Positions 10,752-20,420 of a stretch of DNA of 64,000 nt are shown here, in pieces; position 1 is the first letter of the stretch; each line of letters begins with the position of its first letter. The notes below the pieces were generated by a model, which worked only from the letters and a program-made list of their open reading frames with translations, ran no database searches and was not told where the DNA came from. The DNA lies in the NCBI RefSeq assembly GCF_030651995.1, contig NZ_JAUSBN010000027.1:1-64000 (forward strand). The letters are read 5' to 3'. Source of the DNA: Reyranella sp. (lineage in GTDB: Bacteria; Pseudomonadota; Alphaproteobacteria; Reyranellales; Reyranellaceae). The position numbers and the translations under genes are program-made.

Positions 10752-11711
10752 CTATCGGGCCTCGGTGATGCGGTAGGCGATACCCGCGGGCACGACATAG
10801 CTTTCGCCGGCACGCACATAGGTCTGCGTCAGCACGTCGCCGTTCGGCGCCCGCAGCTCGACCCAGCTGTTGGTCTTCACGCTGATCGGCGTATTGACCC
10901 GGACCGGGATCGATGGCTGCGTTGCCTCGGGCTGTCGTGCAATCGCTTCCTCCACCGGCCTCGGCGGCTCGAGGCGCGGCGGCTCGACCAGCGCCGGCGG
11001 TTGGGCGGCCTGCGCCTGGCCGATCGAGGGAACATTCATCACGACCGGCGGCGGCGGTGCGGGTACGGCGACAACGACCGGCGGCGGCGCCAGCGGCGCG
11101 GCCGGGGTGCCGCTTTCGGCGCGCTGCGCGGGCCACACCTGGGCGGGCAACGAGCCATTGATCGTGCGTGTTTCCGGAGCCGGCGCGGGCGGCATCTGGG
11201 CAATGAACGGATTGGGTGCAGGCGCCGGCGCGCTGGGGCGCTCGGAGAGAAGACGGTCCGGCACGGGCGGAACCTTCTGCGCCACGACGGCCTGATCGCG
11301 CGGCATGTAGTGCCACACGCCATAGCCGGCGCCGACGACGAGAAGAACCGTGAGAACCGCAAGGCCGATCGGCGCACGCCGGTCGGCGACCGGGAAATTG
11401 GCAGGCAGTGCGACCGGACGCTTGATGGGAACCGCGCCCGACAGATGATAGGCGGTCATGACCTTTTCGGGATCGAGACCGACATGGATCGCGTAGGCTC
11501 GCAGGAAAGCGGGAATGTACGCGGCACCGGGCAGCGCGTCGTAGCGGCCTTCCTCGATCGCTTCGAGGTGGGTGCGCCGGATACGGATGCTCTTCTCGAC
11601 TTGAGTCAGGTCCAGACCGCGTGCCTCGCGTTGATCGCGTAGGAGTCGACCGACCGCTTGGCCCGGTCCGGCCTCGCGCTCAATCGCCCGCCAGTCAACC
11701 TGATCCGGCAT
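10752..11711 (-). CDS. RodZ-like helix-turn-helix membrane protein
   Basis: The layout is that of RodZ, the MreB-binding cell-shape protein: an N-terminal Xre-type HTH (about 18-85, with [19 protein letters not shown] and [19 protein letters not shown]), a single membrane segment (about 124-145, [19 protein letters not shown]), a long Pro/Ala-rich periplasmic linker and a C-terminal DUF4115-like piece ([21 protein letters not shown]). The DUF4115 domain looks cut short: it ends RITEAR with no GNAG-type continuation. In alphaproteobacteria RodZ-like genes often precede ispG, as here. Confidence 0.8.
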   Translation of the reverse strand: MPDQVDWRAIEREAGPGQAVGRLLRDQREARGLDLTQVEKSIRIRRTHLEAIEEGRYDALPGAAYIPAFLRAYAIHVGLDPEKVMTAYHLSGAVPIKRPVALPANFPVADRRAPIGLAVLTVLLVVGAGYGVWHYMPRDQAVVAQKVPPVPDRLLSERPSAPAPAPNPFIAQMPPAPAPETRTINGSLPAQVWPAQRAESGTPAAPLAPPPVVVAVPAPPPPVVMNVPSIGQAQAAQPPALVEPPRLEPPRPVEEAIARQPEATQPSIPVRVNTPISVKTNSWVELRAPNGDVLTQTYVRAGESYVVPAGIAYRITEAR

Positions 11712-11791
11712 TGAAATTCCCTGCTTGTCCCCTCGTCGCGACTCTTAGCAGAGGCCCCATGACAGGGCAAAAGCGATTCGACTTTTCGTCG

Positions 11792-14056
11792 TTAAATTTC
11801 GATCGCGTGATCGGCGGCGAAGAGACGCAACGTCTCACGCATCGGACGATCGGGTTGCGCGAGCGCAGAGGTCATGAATCCAACCGCCTCGTTGAGATCG
11901 AGCGAACGGATCATCGCCTTCACAGGACCGATCGAGCCCGGTGACATCGACAGCGAGCGTACGCCGATCGCCAGCAACGCCAGGGCCTCGACCGGACGTC
12001 CCGCCATCTCGCCGCACACCGCGATGTCCACACCAGCGGGGCGCACCTTGTTCACTACATAATGTAGCAGTCGAAGCAGGGCTGGGGACAAACTGTCGTA
12101 GCGTCCGGCCACCCGGCTGTTGCCGCGATCGGCAGCGTAGAGGAATTGCAGGAGATCGTTCGTGCCCACGGAGATGAAATCGACGTGAGGCAGGAGGCTG
12201 TCGAGTTGCCATGCCAGAGCAGGCACTTCGAACATGACGCCAACCCGCAGACGCTCCGGCACCACCTGGCCGCGCCGCCTCGCCCGATCCATTTCAAGAT
12301 CGAGCAAGTGACGAGCCCGTATCAGTTCAGTGACCTCCGCGATCATGGGGAACATGATCGACAGAGGCCGGCCCGTGGCGGCGAGGATCATGGCGCGCAA
12401 CTGGCGGCGCAGCATCGCCGGACGATCGAGCCCGATGCGGATGGCGCGCCACCCCATTGCGGGATTCTCGTCGCCGAACGAGTCGATATAGGGAAGGACC
12501 TTGTCCCCCCCTACATCGAGAGTGCGGAAAGTCACGGGCCGGCCGTCCGCGAGGTCGAGCACGCGGCCGTAGAGCCAGGCCTGTGCATCGACATCGGGGA
12601 ACTCCGAACGCACCATGAACGGAATCTCGGTCCGGTAGAGGCCGACACCGTCGGCGCCCGTATCGTCGAGATGCTGCATGTCGATCAGCAGGCCGGCATT
12701 CATGTTGAGCGAGATGCGCGCCTGGTCGCGCGTTGCCGACGGCAGGTCGCGCAGGGCCGCATATTTGCGGCGCCGCTCGGCGCGCGCATCGAGTGCGAGA
12801 TGGACCGTCTGGAGGATGTCCTCGGCCGGCCGCACCAGCACCTGCGCATTGTCGCCGTCGACCACGATCGGATCGCCGGCCTCGACACGGGCGAGCACGT
12901 TGGGCGCGCGGCCGACCACGGGAATGTCGAGCGCGCGCGCCACGATCGCGACGTGGCTGAGCGCCGAGCCCTCCTCCAGCACGACACCGCGCAGGCGGTT
13001 GCGGTCGTAATCGAGCAACTCGGCCGGCCCCATGTCGCGAGCAACCACGATCATGTCGTCGGGCAAGGTGCTGGGATCGATGGCCACACGGCCGGTGAGC
13101 CGCAGCAGCAGCCGGTTGCTGAGATCCTGCAGGTCGCTCAGCCGCTCGCGGATATAGGGATCGGTCGACTGGCCCAGGCGCGTGCGGACATCGTCGAAGG
13201 CACGCTGGACGCCGGCCTCGGCGGTGAGGCCCGAATCGATGGCCTCGCGCACCCGTTCGGCCCAGCCGCGGTCGTCGACGAACATGCGGAAAGTCTCGAG
13301 GATCTCGCGCTGCTCGCCCGACTGCATGTCGTGCGCCTCGAGCATGCGATCGACGTCCTCGCGCACGCCACGCAGCGCCTCGAGGAAGCGGACCTGCTCC
13401 TGCCCGACATCCTCGGCCACGACGCGCTGGATGATGATGCGGGGCTCGTGCAGCACGGCGCGGCCGATCGCGACGCCGGGCGTCAGTTGCACGCCATCGA
13501 CGCGCAACGGCAGCAACCCGATGCCATCGACCTGCTGGACCTCGTTGGGACTGACGACGTGACTGGCCGAGACCAGTTCCGCCAGCACCATGGCGATGGT
13601 CTGCAGCGTCTCGACCTCTTCCTCGTCGTACTGGCGGCGGGTGCGATTCTGCACGACCAGAACGCCCAGCACCCGGCCGGCGCGCACGATCGGCACGCCC
13701 GCCAGCGAGTGGTAGATTTCCTCGCCGGTCTCGGGGCGGTAGGCGAATTGCGGATGGCGCTGGGCATCGTCGAGCGTCAGCGGTCGTCCGTGGGCGGCAA
13801 TGTCGCCGACCAGACCTTCGCCGACCCTCAGCCGCGTGCTGTGGACGGCCGACGGGTTGAGGCCCTGGGTTGCAAACAGCTCCAGCACTTCGCCGGCCCG
13901 CAGCAGGTAGATCGAGCAGACCTCGGCCACCATCTCGTTGGCGACAAGGCGCACGACCTCGCCCAGCGTCACTTCGACGGACTCGGCACGCGCCATCGTG
14001 TCCCGGAGCCGCTTGAGGAGCATTCGCGGTCCGGCCAGAGGAGTTGATCTCTCCAT
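11792..14056 (-). CDS. ptsP: Phosphoenolpyruvate--protein phosphotransferase PtsP (EI-Ntr)
   Basis: First enzyme of the nitrogen PTS: it takes phosphate from PEP and passes it to NPr. An N-terminal GAF domain (about 20-155) marks the Ntr type; the phosphohistidine region EGSALSHVAIVARALDIP and the C-terminal PEP-utilising TIM barrel (GLYRTEIPFM, FISVGTNDLLQF, CGEMAGRP) are intact. I start at ATG 14056 (MERSTPLAGPRMLL), where homology begins; the open frame reaches 14128. No NPr or EIIA-Ntr gene is in the window. It lies downstream of lysC, as in many alphaproteobacteria. Confidence 0.93.
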   Translation of the reverse strand: MERSTPLAGPRMLLKRLRDTMARAESVEVTLGEVVRLVANEMVAEVCSIYLLRAGEVLELFATQGLNPSAVHSTRLRVGEGLVGDIAAHGRPLTLDDAQRHPQFAYRPETGEEIYHSLAGVPIVRAGRVLGVLVVQNRTRRQYDEEEVETLQTIAMVLAELVSASHVVSPNEVQQVDGIGLLPLRVDGVQLTPGVAIGRAVLHEPRIIIQRVVAEDVGQEQVRFLEALRGVREDVDRMLEAHDMQSGEQREILETFRMFVDDRGWAERVREAIDSGLTAEAGVQRAFDDVRTRLGQSTDPYIRERLSDLQDLSNRLLLRLTGRVAIDPSTLPDDMIVVARDMGPAELLDYDRNRLRGVVLEEGSALSHVAIVARALDIPVVGRAPNVLARVEAGDPIVVDGDNAQVLVRPAEDILQTVHLALDARAERRRKYAALRDLPSATRDQARISLNMNAGLLIDMQHLDDTGADGVGLYRTEIPFMVRSEFPDVDAQAWLYGRVLDLADGRPVTFRTLDVGGDKVLPYIDSFGDENPAMGWRAIRIGLDRPAMLRRQLRAMILAATGRPLSIMFPMIAEVTELIRARHLLDLEMDRARRRGQVVPERLRVGVMFEVPALAWQLDSLLPHVDFISVGTNDLLQFLYAADRGNSRVAGRYDSLSPALLRLLHYVVNKVRPAGVDIAVCGEMAGRPVEALALLAIGVRSLSMSPGSIGPVKAMIRSLDLNEAVGFMTSALAQPDRPMRETLRLFAADHAIEI

Positions 14057-14281
14057 GGTCAGACCGCGAGATGCTTGAGTCGGATAACGACGAAGCTGCG
14101 GTCGATGATACAGGCGCAAACTCGCCAAGCCGCGGCCGCCGACCGGGTCGGTCGGGCGTTCAAGCAGGCCATGTAGGCGAGTACGGCGTCCATGCGTTGC
14201 TTATAGCAAGACCCGCGCCGGACTGCCTACCGGCGAATTTGCAGAGCCCCGCTGGACTTCAGGGCTGTTTTTCCGGACCGA

Positions 14282-15529
14282 TCAGACGGCATCCAGTTCA
14301 TAGGCAGTGTGAAGGGCCCGCACGGCGAGCTCGGTATACTCGGCCGCCACCAGAACGCTGATCTTGATCTCCGACGTGGAGATGACCTGGATGTTTATCC
14401 CCTTGGCGGCAAGCGTCTCGAACATCTTGAGCGCCACGCCGGCATGGGAGCGCATGCCGACACCGATCACCGACACCTTGGAGACATTGAGGTCCGACTT
14501 CACCTCGGCGAACTTCAGATCCGCCTTGGCACGCTCGAGTTGCTGCACCGCACGCGCGAGGTCAGGCTTGGGGACCGTGAACGTCATGTCGGTCGAACTG
14601 CCGTCGACCGAGACGTTCTGCACGATCATGTCGACATTGATGTTCGCCGCCGCAAGCGGGCCGAAAATTGCCGCGGCGACCCCGGGCCGGTCGGGCACCT
14701 GGGTCACGGTGATCTTCGCCTCGTCCTTGGCGAAGGCGATGCCACTCACGACGGACTTCTCGAGGCCCTGGGCCATGATCTCTTCCTCGTCCACAACCAG
14801 AGTTCCGGGCAGGTCGCTGCCGAGCGCCTCGTCGAACGACGACAGCACCTGCACGCGCACATGATGGTTCATTGCCAGCTCGACGGAGCGCGTCTGCAGC
14901 ACCTTCGAGCCCAGCGAGGCCATTTCGAGCATCTCCTCGTAGGTCACGCGGTCGATTTTCTGCGCCTTCTCGACGATTCGCGGATCGGTCGTGTAGACGC
15001 CGTCGACGTCGGTGTAGATGTCGCAGCGGTCGGCCTTGAGGGCGGCGGCCAGCGCCACCGCCGACGTATCGGAGCCGCCACGGCCCAAGGTCGTGATGCG
15101 ACCTTCCGGCGAGATACCCTGGAAGCCCGGCACCACGGGAACCTCGCCCGCCGCCATCGTCCTGGCCATCTCGACCGTGTCGATCTCCACGATTCGCGCC
15201 TTTGCGTAGGCGTCGTCGGTCTTGATCGGCAGCTGCCAGCCGACCCAGGAACGCGACTTCACCCCTTCCTGCTGCAGCGCCATCGCCAGCAGGCCGATCG
15301 TCACCTGCTCGCCGGTCGCCACGACGACATCGTATTCGCGCGGATCGTGCAGCGGGGAGATCTCGTTCACCCACTTCACGAGCTGGTTGGTGGCGCCGGA
15401 CATGGCCGAAACCACGACCGCGACCTCGTTGCCGCGCGCGACTTCGGCCTTCACCTTGCGCGCGACGTTCTTGATCCGGTCCGTGTCGCCGACCGAGGTA
15501 CCGCCAAATTTCAGAACGATGCGCGCCAT
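14282..15529 (-). CDS. lysC: Aspartate kinase
   Basis: Catalyses the first step of the aspartate family pathway (Lys, Met, Thr). The amino-acid kinase domain starts with MARIVLKFGGTSVGD and holds the GRGGSDTSAVALAAAL motif; two C-terminal ACT domains (about 265-410) should give feedback control by lysine and/or threonine. The length of 415 residues fits the monofunctional class. It diverges from ubiG and precedes ptsP. Confidence 0.96.
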   Translation of the reverse strand: MARIVLKFGGTSVGDTDRIKNVARKVKAEVARGNEVAVVVSAMSGATNQLVKWVNEISPLHDPREYDVVVATGEQVTIGLLAMALQQEGVKSRSWVGWQLPIKTDDAYAKARIVEIDTVEMARTMAAGEVPVVPGFQGISPEGRITTLGRGGSDTSAVALAAALKADRCDIYTDVDGVYTTDPRIVEKAQKIDRVTYEEMLEMASLGSKVLQTRSVELAMNHHVRVQVLSSFDEALGSDLPGTLVVDEEEIMAQGLEKSVVSGIAFAKDEAKITVTQVPDRPGVAAAIFGPLAAANINVDMIVQNVSVDGSSTDMTFTVPKPDLARAVQQLERAKADLKFAEVKSDLNVSKVSVIGVGMRSHAGVALKMFETLAAKGINIQVISTSEIKISVLVAAEYTELAVRALHTAYELDAV

Positions 15530-15607
15530 GAATTCACTCGAAGGGCAAGCGTCTGCCCGGAAAGCGGGCTATAGACACCGGAGGCGCCATATGGGTCAAG
15601 GGTAGCC

Positions 15608-16372
15608 ATGGTTGAAACCGCGCATATCCCCACTGACGGAACGGTCGATCCCGCCGAGATCGAGCGCTTTTCCCGCATCGCAGACGAATGGTGGGATCCC
15701 TCCGGCAAGTTCGCGCCCCTGCACCGTCTGAACCCGGTGCGGCTCGCCTACATCCGCGATCATGTCGCCGCCCACTGGCAGCGCGACGCCCTGAGCGGTG
15801 AACCGCTGAAGGGCCTGTCGCTGCTCGACATCGGCTGCGGCGGCGGACTGATCAGCGAGCCGATGACCCGGCTCGGCGCGTCGGTCACCGGCGTGGACGC
15901 CTCGGCCCGCAATATCGCGACCGCGTCCGTCCACGCCGCGCGCCAGGACCTCGCCATCGACTATCGCCAGGGCACCGCCGAGGCGCTGGCCGAAAGCGGC
16001 GCGCAGTTCGACGTGGTGCTGGCCCTCGAGATCGTGGAGCACGTGGCCGACGTCGATCTGTTCCTGCGGTCCTGCGGCCGCCTGGTGAAGCCCGGCGGAC
16101 TGCTCTTCCTGTCGACCCTCAACCGCACCGCAAAGGCCTGGGTGCTGGCCATCGCCGGTGCGGAATATGTGCTGGGCTGGCTGCCGCGGGGCACCCACGA
16201 CTGGAAGAAGTTCCTCAAGCCTTCGGAAGTCACCCGCGGCCTGCGCGCGGGCGGTATCGAACCCCAGGAGATCGTCGGCGTGGTCTACGCCCCGCTCAGC
16301 CGCAGATGGTCGCTGAACAGGAACGACCTCGACGTGAACTACATGCTGTACGGGGTGGCCGGACCGAAGTAG
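15608..16372 (+). CDS. ubiG: Ubiquinone biosynthesis O-methyltransferase
   Basis: Carries out both O-methylations in ubiquinone synthesis. The N-terminal signature (EIERFSRIADEWWDPSGKFAPLHRLNPVR, split over residues 17-45) is diagnostic of UbiG; motif I is LLDIGCGGGLISEP and the C-terminal part HDWKKFLKP agrees with the family. The length of 254 residues is normal. The divergent arrangement with lysC is common in this class. Confidence 0.95.
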   Translation: MVETAHIPTDGTVDPAEIERFSRIADEWWDPSGKFAPLHRLNPVRLAYIRDHVAAHWQRDALSGEPLKGLSLLDIGCGGGLISEPMTRLGASVTGVDASARNIATASVHAARQDLAIDYRQGTAEALAESGAQFDVVLALEIVEHVADVDLFLRSCGRLVKPGGLLFLSTLNRTAKAWVLAIAGAEYVLGWLPRGTHDWKKFLKPSEVTRGLRAGGIEPQEIVGVVYAPLSRRWSLNRNDLDVNYMLYGVAGPK

Positions 16373-16387
16373 CGGCCCGGCGGCGGC

Positions 16388-16876
16388 TCAGTTGCCGCGT
16401 GGGATCCAGGGAAGGCGGCCGAACTCGATGCCCTCTTCCGCCAGGGCCTCGGCCTCTTCTTCGCTGGTCTGGCCGTAGATTCCGCGCTTGTCGCTCTCGC
16501 CGTAGTGAATCTTGCGGGCCTCTTCGGCAAACTTGTCGCCGACAGGCTCGCAGTTCTTCTCGACCTCGGCACGGACAGCGAGAAGGGCCTCCCGCAGTTC
16601 CTTCGGCATCTGACGGGCGAGCGCCGCGATCTGCTGCTGCTCCGGGGACGGTGCGGAAGTCGTTTCGGCGGCGGGCGCCTCCACGACGGCCGGCAGCGTG
16701 CTGTCCTTGCCCTTCTTGCCGATGCGGGGCGCCATCAGGGCGCGCTCGACCTTCGCCGATCCACACACGGCGCAGCCGATCAGGGATTTCTTCTCCTGAC
16801 GTTCATAGGTCTTGCTGTCCTTGAACCAGCTGTCGAACTCGTGGCCATCGGCGCAGCGCAAGCGATACAAAATCAT
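16388..16876 (-). CDS. DUF1178 family protein
   Basis: A 162-residue protein of unknown function. It begins MILYRLRCADGHEFDSWFKD and holds a second cysteine pair, GCAVCGSAKVERALMAPRIG, so a small zinc-ribbon-like N-terminus is likely. The conserved C-terminus (KIHYGESDKRGIYGQTSEEEAEALAEEG) is typical of DUF1178. I start at ATG 16876; the longer open frame upstream is not family-like. It converges with ubiG. Confidence 0.88.
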   Translation of the reverse strand: MILYRLRCADGHEFDSWFKDSKTYERQEKKSLIGCAVCGSAKVERALMAPRIGKKGKDSTLPAVVEAPAAETTSAPSPEQQQIAALARQMPKELREALLAVRAEVEKNCEPVGDKFAEEARKIHYGESDKRGIYGQTSEEEAEALAEEGIEFGRLPWIPRGN

Positions 16877-16965
16877 GACAGACAGAAAAATGGTGGCTTG
16901 TCGGGCCGGACGCAAGGCCCGATTGTCGCGCCCCGCTCCCAGGAGCCCGCCAGCAGCAGCCGTCG

Positions 16966-17832
16966 ATGTCATCGCACCCCTCAACTCTCAAGGCCGCCTT
17001 CTGGATGGCCGGCTGGCTGGCGGCCATGCTGGTCATGGCGATTGCCGGCCGGGAGACGACGCGTGAACTCGACGTCTTCCAGATCATGGAGATGCGCTCG
17101 GTCATCGGCCTCGTGATGCTCTATCCGCTGATCCACCTGGCGGGCGGGTTCGCCAAGCTGAAGACGGCGCGGCCCTGGCAGCAGGTCGGCCGCAACATCG
17201 CCCATTACGGCGCGCAGTTCGCCTGGTTCAAGGCGCTGACCCTGATCCCGCTCGCCCAGGTGATCTCGATCGAGTTCACCATGCCGATCTGGACCGCGAT
17301 CCTGGCCGTCGCCTTCCTCGGCGAGCGCATGGGATTGTGGAAGAACCTCGCCGTCGCGCTGGGCGTGATCGGAGTCGTCATCATCGTGCGGCCCGGCACC
17401 AACGAGATCGTGCCCGGGCAGATCATCGCGCTGGCCGCGGCGGTGGGCTTCGCCGTCTCGGTGACCATGGTGAAGTCGCTCACCCGCGCCGACAGCGTGG
17501 TCACCATCCTGTTCTGGATGCTGCTCATCCAGTCGATCATCGGCCTGGTGCCGGCGCTCGACGTGTGGCGCTGGCCCTCGGCCTATGCCTGGGCCTGGAT
17601 CATCGTCATCGCCTTCTGCGGCACCTTCTCCCACTACTGCCTGACGCGCGCGATGCTGCATGCCGATGCCACCGTCGTCGTGCCGATGGATTTCCTGCAC
17701 GTGCCGCTGGCCGCCCTCGCGGGCTGGCTGCTCTACGGCGAGCGGCTGGATACGCTCACGATCCTCGGCGCCGCGCTGATCCTGTCGGGCAATCTGCTGA
17801 ACCTGAAGGGAACGGGAGCGCGCAAGAAATGA
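16966..17832 (+). CDS. DMT family (EamA) transporter
   Basis: An inner-membrane drug/metabolite transporter with about ten predicted membrane helices in two EamA halves (roughly residues 10-140 and 150-285). The substrate cannot be read from the sequence. Typical EamA features are seen: the helix around IPLAQVISIEFTMPIWTAILAV and the second-half FLHVPLAALAGWLLYGE. The first ATG lies at 16966; the protein ends in basic residues. Its TGA overlaps the ATG of the next gene by the ATGA arrangement, so the two are translationally coupled. Confidence 0.88.
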   Translation: MSSHPSTLKAAFWMAGWLAAMLVMAIAGRETTRELDVFQIMEMRSVIGLVMLYPLIHLAGGFAKLKTARPWQQVGRNIAHYGAQFAWFKALTLIPLAQVISIEFTMPIWTAILAVAFLGERMGLWKNLAVALGVIGVVIIVRPGTNEIVPGQIIALAAAVGFAVSVTMVKSLTRADSVVTILFWMLLIQSIIGLVPALDVWRWPSAYAWAWIIVIAFCGTFSHYCLTRAMLHADATVVVPMDFLHVPLAALAGWLLYGERLDTLTILGAALILSGNLLNLKGTGARKK

Positions 17833-18326
17833 CACCCTCTTCCTGGGTCGCCACCTGGGCCGGCCTCGTGCCACCCGGCGCCCACGTCCTCGATCTCGCA
17901 GCCGGCAAGGGCCGCCACACGGCGTTCTTCGCCGGCCGCGGCCATCCCGTGACCGCTGTCGATCGCGACGTGAGCGCGCTGGCCCCGTCCGACACAGTCG
18001 AGGTGATTGCAGCCGATCTCGAAGACGGCTCGCCCTGGCCGCTGGCCGACCGCCGCTTCGGTGCGATCGTCGTCACGAACTACCTGCACCGGCCGCTGTT
18101 CCCCGCCCTCTTCGCGGCGCTGCAGCCGGGCGGCATCCTGCTCTACGAGACATTCATGGAGGGCAACGAACGCTTCGGAAAGCCAAGCCGGCCGGACTTC
18201 CTGCTGAAGGACGGTGAGCTGCTCGACCTGGTGCGCGGGCGCTTCTCGGTGACGGCCTACGAGGCGCGCATGATCAGCCAGCCGAAGATGGCGATGGTGC
18301 AGCGGATCGCCGCCCGTCTCCTCTAG
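17829..18326 (+). CDS. SAM-dependent methyltransferase, TehB-like
   Basis: A 165-residue class I methyltransferase. Motif I is HVLDLAAGKGRHTAFFAGRG and the acidic end of strand 2 is AVDRD; later motifs (GAIVVTNYLHRPLFP, LQPGGILLYETF) fit small-molecule methyltransferases of the TehB/YnfC type. The substrate is unknown. Start at ATG 17829 overlaps the stop of the transporter gene by 4 bases. A palindromic repeat follows the stop codon. Confidence 0.85.
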   Translation: MTPSSWVATWAGLVPPGAHVLDLAAGKGRHTAFFAGRGHPVTAVDRDVSALAPSDTVEVIAADLEDGSPWPLADRRFGAIVVTNYLHRPLFPALFAALQPGGILLYETFMEGNERFGKPSRPDFLLKDGELLDLVRGRFSVTAYEARMISQPKMAMVQRIAARLL

Positions 18327-18354
18327 AGTCTTTCCGTCTCAACTTGACCCATTC

Positions 18355-18466
18355 ACCTCATCCTGAGGAGCCGCGCCTTGCGCGGCGTCTCGAAGGATGG
18401 GCAACAGACGCGGTGCTCTTGCCCACCCTTCGAGACGCTCACTGCGTTCGCTCCTCAGGGTGAGGT
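18355..18466. repeat. Palindromic intergenic repeat, family A (copy 1)
   Basis: A 112-bp inverted repeat with ends ACCTCA (18355-18360) and TGAGGT (18461-18466). Inner arms include CTGAGGAGC / GCTCCTCAGG and CGTCTCGAAGGATGGGCAA / TTGCCCACCCTTCGAGACG. It closely resembles the copies at 47510 and 47651. This CTCATCCTGAGGAGC type is widespread between genes in alphaproteobacterial genomes. It fills the gap between two convergent genes. Confidence 0.85.
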
Positions 18467-18522
18467 CAGTGTTGCATGCTCGGATCGATTCAAGTCTCGT
18501 CCGGAGAGACTCCAAGACGCGT

Positions 18523-20226
18523 TCAGGCGCCTCGCGCGCCGCGGACCAGGCGCCCGGGCAACGCGCCGGTCGCTTCGCCGTGCCGATAGACGACGGCGCC
18601 CGACACGATGGTTGCATCGAAGCCGTCGGTCCGCTGTATGAGACGTTTGCCGCCCGCCGGCAGGTCGTAGACGATTTCGGGCCGTCGCAGCTTCATCCTG
18701 TCGTAGTCGATCACGTTGATGTCGGCCTTGAGTCCGACCTTCAGCAGGCCCCGGTCGCAGAGGCCGATCTCCGCCGCATTGTCGGCGGTCAGCCGCTTGA
18801 TCGCCCACGAAACCGGCAACAGCGAGCCGCGCCTGCGGTCCCGCGTCCAGTGGGTCAGCGTGTAGCTGGTGGCCGTCGCGTCGCACATGATGCCGACATG
18901 GGCGCCGCCGTCGCCCAGCCCCAGCAGCGTGTTGGGCCGGTCGATCATCTCGCGCACCACGTCGAGATTGCCGGCGGCGAAGTTGGTGACCGGCAGATAG
19001 ACGATCTGCTTGCCGTCGCGTTCGAGCATCAGGTCGTAGGCGACCTCGGCGGGCGGGCGACCCTGCCGCGCCGCGATCGCAGCGACGCTGTGCTCCGGCC
19101 CCGGTTCGTAGTCCGGCGGATCGTCGAGCGGATACATGCGATCCCAGCGATCCACCATCCGTCTTTGCGACTTGCCCGGGTCGCGCTCGGCGAGCACGCG
19201 GGCGCGAAACTCCGGGTCGCGCCACAATGCCACCCGTTCGGCGAACGGCAGCCGCGCGAGGCGGTCGGCGCTCGGCCGGCCGGTGAACGGAGTCTGCGAC
19301 AGTTCCAGCCCCAGCAGCACGCTGGTCGGTCGGGTGCGGACCTGGGCGGTGATGCGCAGACCTTCCGCGTTGGCCTCGTCGATCTCCGCCATCGTCTCGC
19401 GCCAGCCTTCGGGGCGGACATTGGACTGCAACAGGGTGATCGTCACCGGCCTCCCGGACTCCTTCGCCAGCCGCCGGAACAGACCGATCTCGCCCTCCTG
19501 GAAGTCCGACACGATCTGCAGCCAGCCGGCGTCGGCCGTGCGCATTGCGCGGGCGATCGCCGTGAGCTCCGCCTCCTCGGCGCGGAGCGTCGGGATGTGC
19601 TTGCCGTCGGCCGAGCGGTGATTGAGCGTCCGCGAGGTCGAGAAGCCCAGCGCGCCGGCGCGCAGGCCCTCGACGGTGAGTTCGGCCATCCGCTGCCGAT
19701 CCTGCTCGGTCGCGGGCTCCCGGTCGGCGCCGCGCCGGCCCATCACGTAGACGCGCAGGGCGGCGTGCGGCACCTGTGTCGCCACGTCGGCGTCGTAGGA
19801 ACGGGCGGCGATGGCATCGAGGTAATCCGGGAAGGAATGCCAGTTCCACGGCAGGCCCTCCGACAGCACGACCTCGGGAATGTCCTCCACGCCCTCCATC
19901 AGGTTGATCAGCATCGCGTGCTGGTCTTCGTGGCAGGGCGCGAAACCGACGCCGCAATTGCCGAGCACGACGGTGGTGGCGCCGTTCCACGACGACGGCG
20001 ACAGCCGCTCGCTCCATGTCACCTGCGCGTCGTAATGGGTGTGCACATCGACGAAGCCCGGCGTGACGAGCCTGCCACGCGCGTCGATCTCCTCTTCGCC
20101 CGTGGGGAGGTTCTTACCGATGGCGGAGATCCTGCCGCCCTCGATGGCCAGGTCGGCTTCATAAGGATCGCCGCCCGAGCCGTCGACGATGGTGCCATTG
20201 CGAATCACCAGGCTGGGCGAGGACAT
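18523..20226 (-). CDS. Amidohydrolase, N-acyl-D-amino-acid deacylase family
   Basis: A metal-dependent hydrolase (567 residues) that probably deacylates N-acyl-D-amino acids. The start [19 protein letters not shown] and the metal-binding motif [15 protein letters not shown] are those of D-aminoacylases; [14 protein letters not shown] provides the late Asp. The C-terminal small beta-sandwich returns as [15 protein letters not shown]. The true substrate in this broad family (D-aminoacylase, dihydropyrimidinase-like) is not fixed by sequence. It is not linked to neighbours by close spacing. Confidence 0.85.
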   Translation of the reverse strand: MSSPSLVIRNGTIVDGSGGDPYEADLAIEGGRISAIGKNLPTGEEEIDARGRLVTPGFVDVHTHYDAQVTWSERLSPSSWNGATTVVLGNCGVGFAPCHEDQHAMLINLMEGVEDIPEVVLSEGLPWNWHSFPDYLDAIAARSYDADVATQVPHAALRVYVMGRRGADREPATEQDRQRMAELTVEGLRAGALGFSTSRTLNHRSADGKHIPTLRAEEAELTAIARAMRTADAGWLQIVSDFQEGEIGLFRRLAKESGRPVTITLLQSNVRPEGWRETMAEIDEANAEGLRITAQVRTRPTSVLLGLELSQTPFTGRPSADRLARLPFAERVALWRDPEFRARVLAERDPGKSQRRMVDRWDRMYPLDDPPDYEPGPEHSVAAIAARQGRPPAEVAYDLMLERDGKQIVYLPVTNFAAGNLDVVREMIDRPNTLLGLGDGGAHVGIMCDATATSYTLTHWTRDRRRGSLLPVSWAIKRLTADNAAEIGLCDRGLLKVGLKADINVIDYDRMKLRRPEIVYDLPAGGKRLIQRTDGFDATIVSGAVVYRHGEATGALPGRLVRGARGA

Positions 20227-20420
20227 CGGATGCTCCTAGAAGAGGTGGCCGAGAGTGGCGGGGCTCGGCTGTTTCGACCTATAGCCGGTAAATCGTGTTG
20301 GGGAGGTCTCTTGTGTCTGACACCCCAGCCATGATGTGCAAACGGGGCGGCTCCACTCCGCCTCGCTCCGGGAGGCTCCGGTTCCGGCGGGGTAACCCCC
20401 GCCCTGAGACGACGGATTTC

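Noticed and set aside
14245-14275. Hairpin AGCCC/GGGCT followed by GTTTTT as the terminator of lysC
   Set aside because: The T-run lies on the plus strand, while lysC and ptsP are transcribed from the minus strand; on that strand no T-run follows.
18355-18466. Palindromic repeats as a possible CRISPR array
   Set aside because: The repeats are single or paired long inverted repeats without regular unique spacers, and no cas genes are present.
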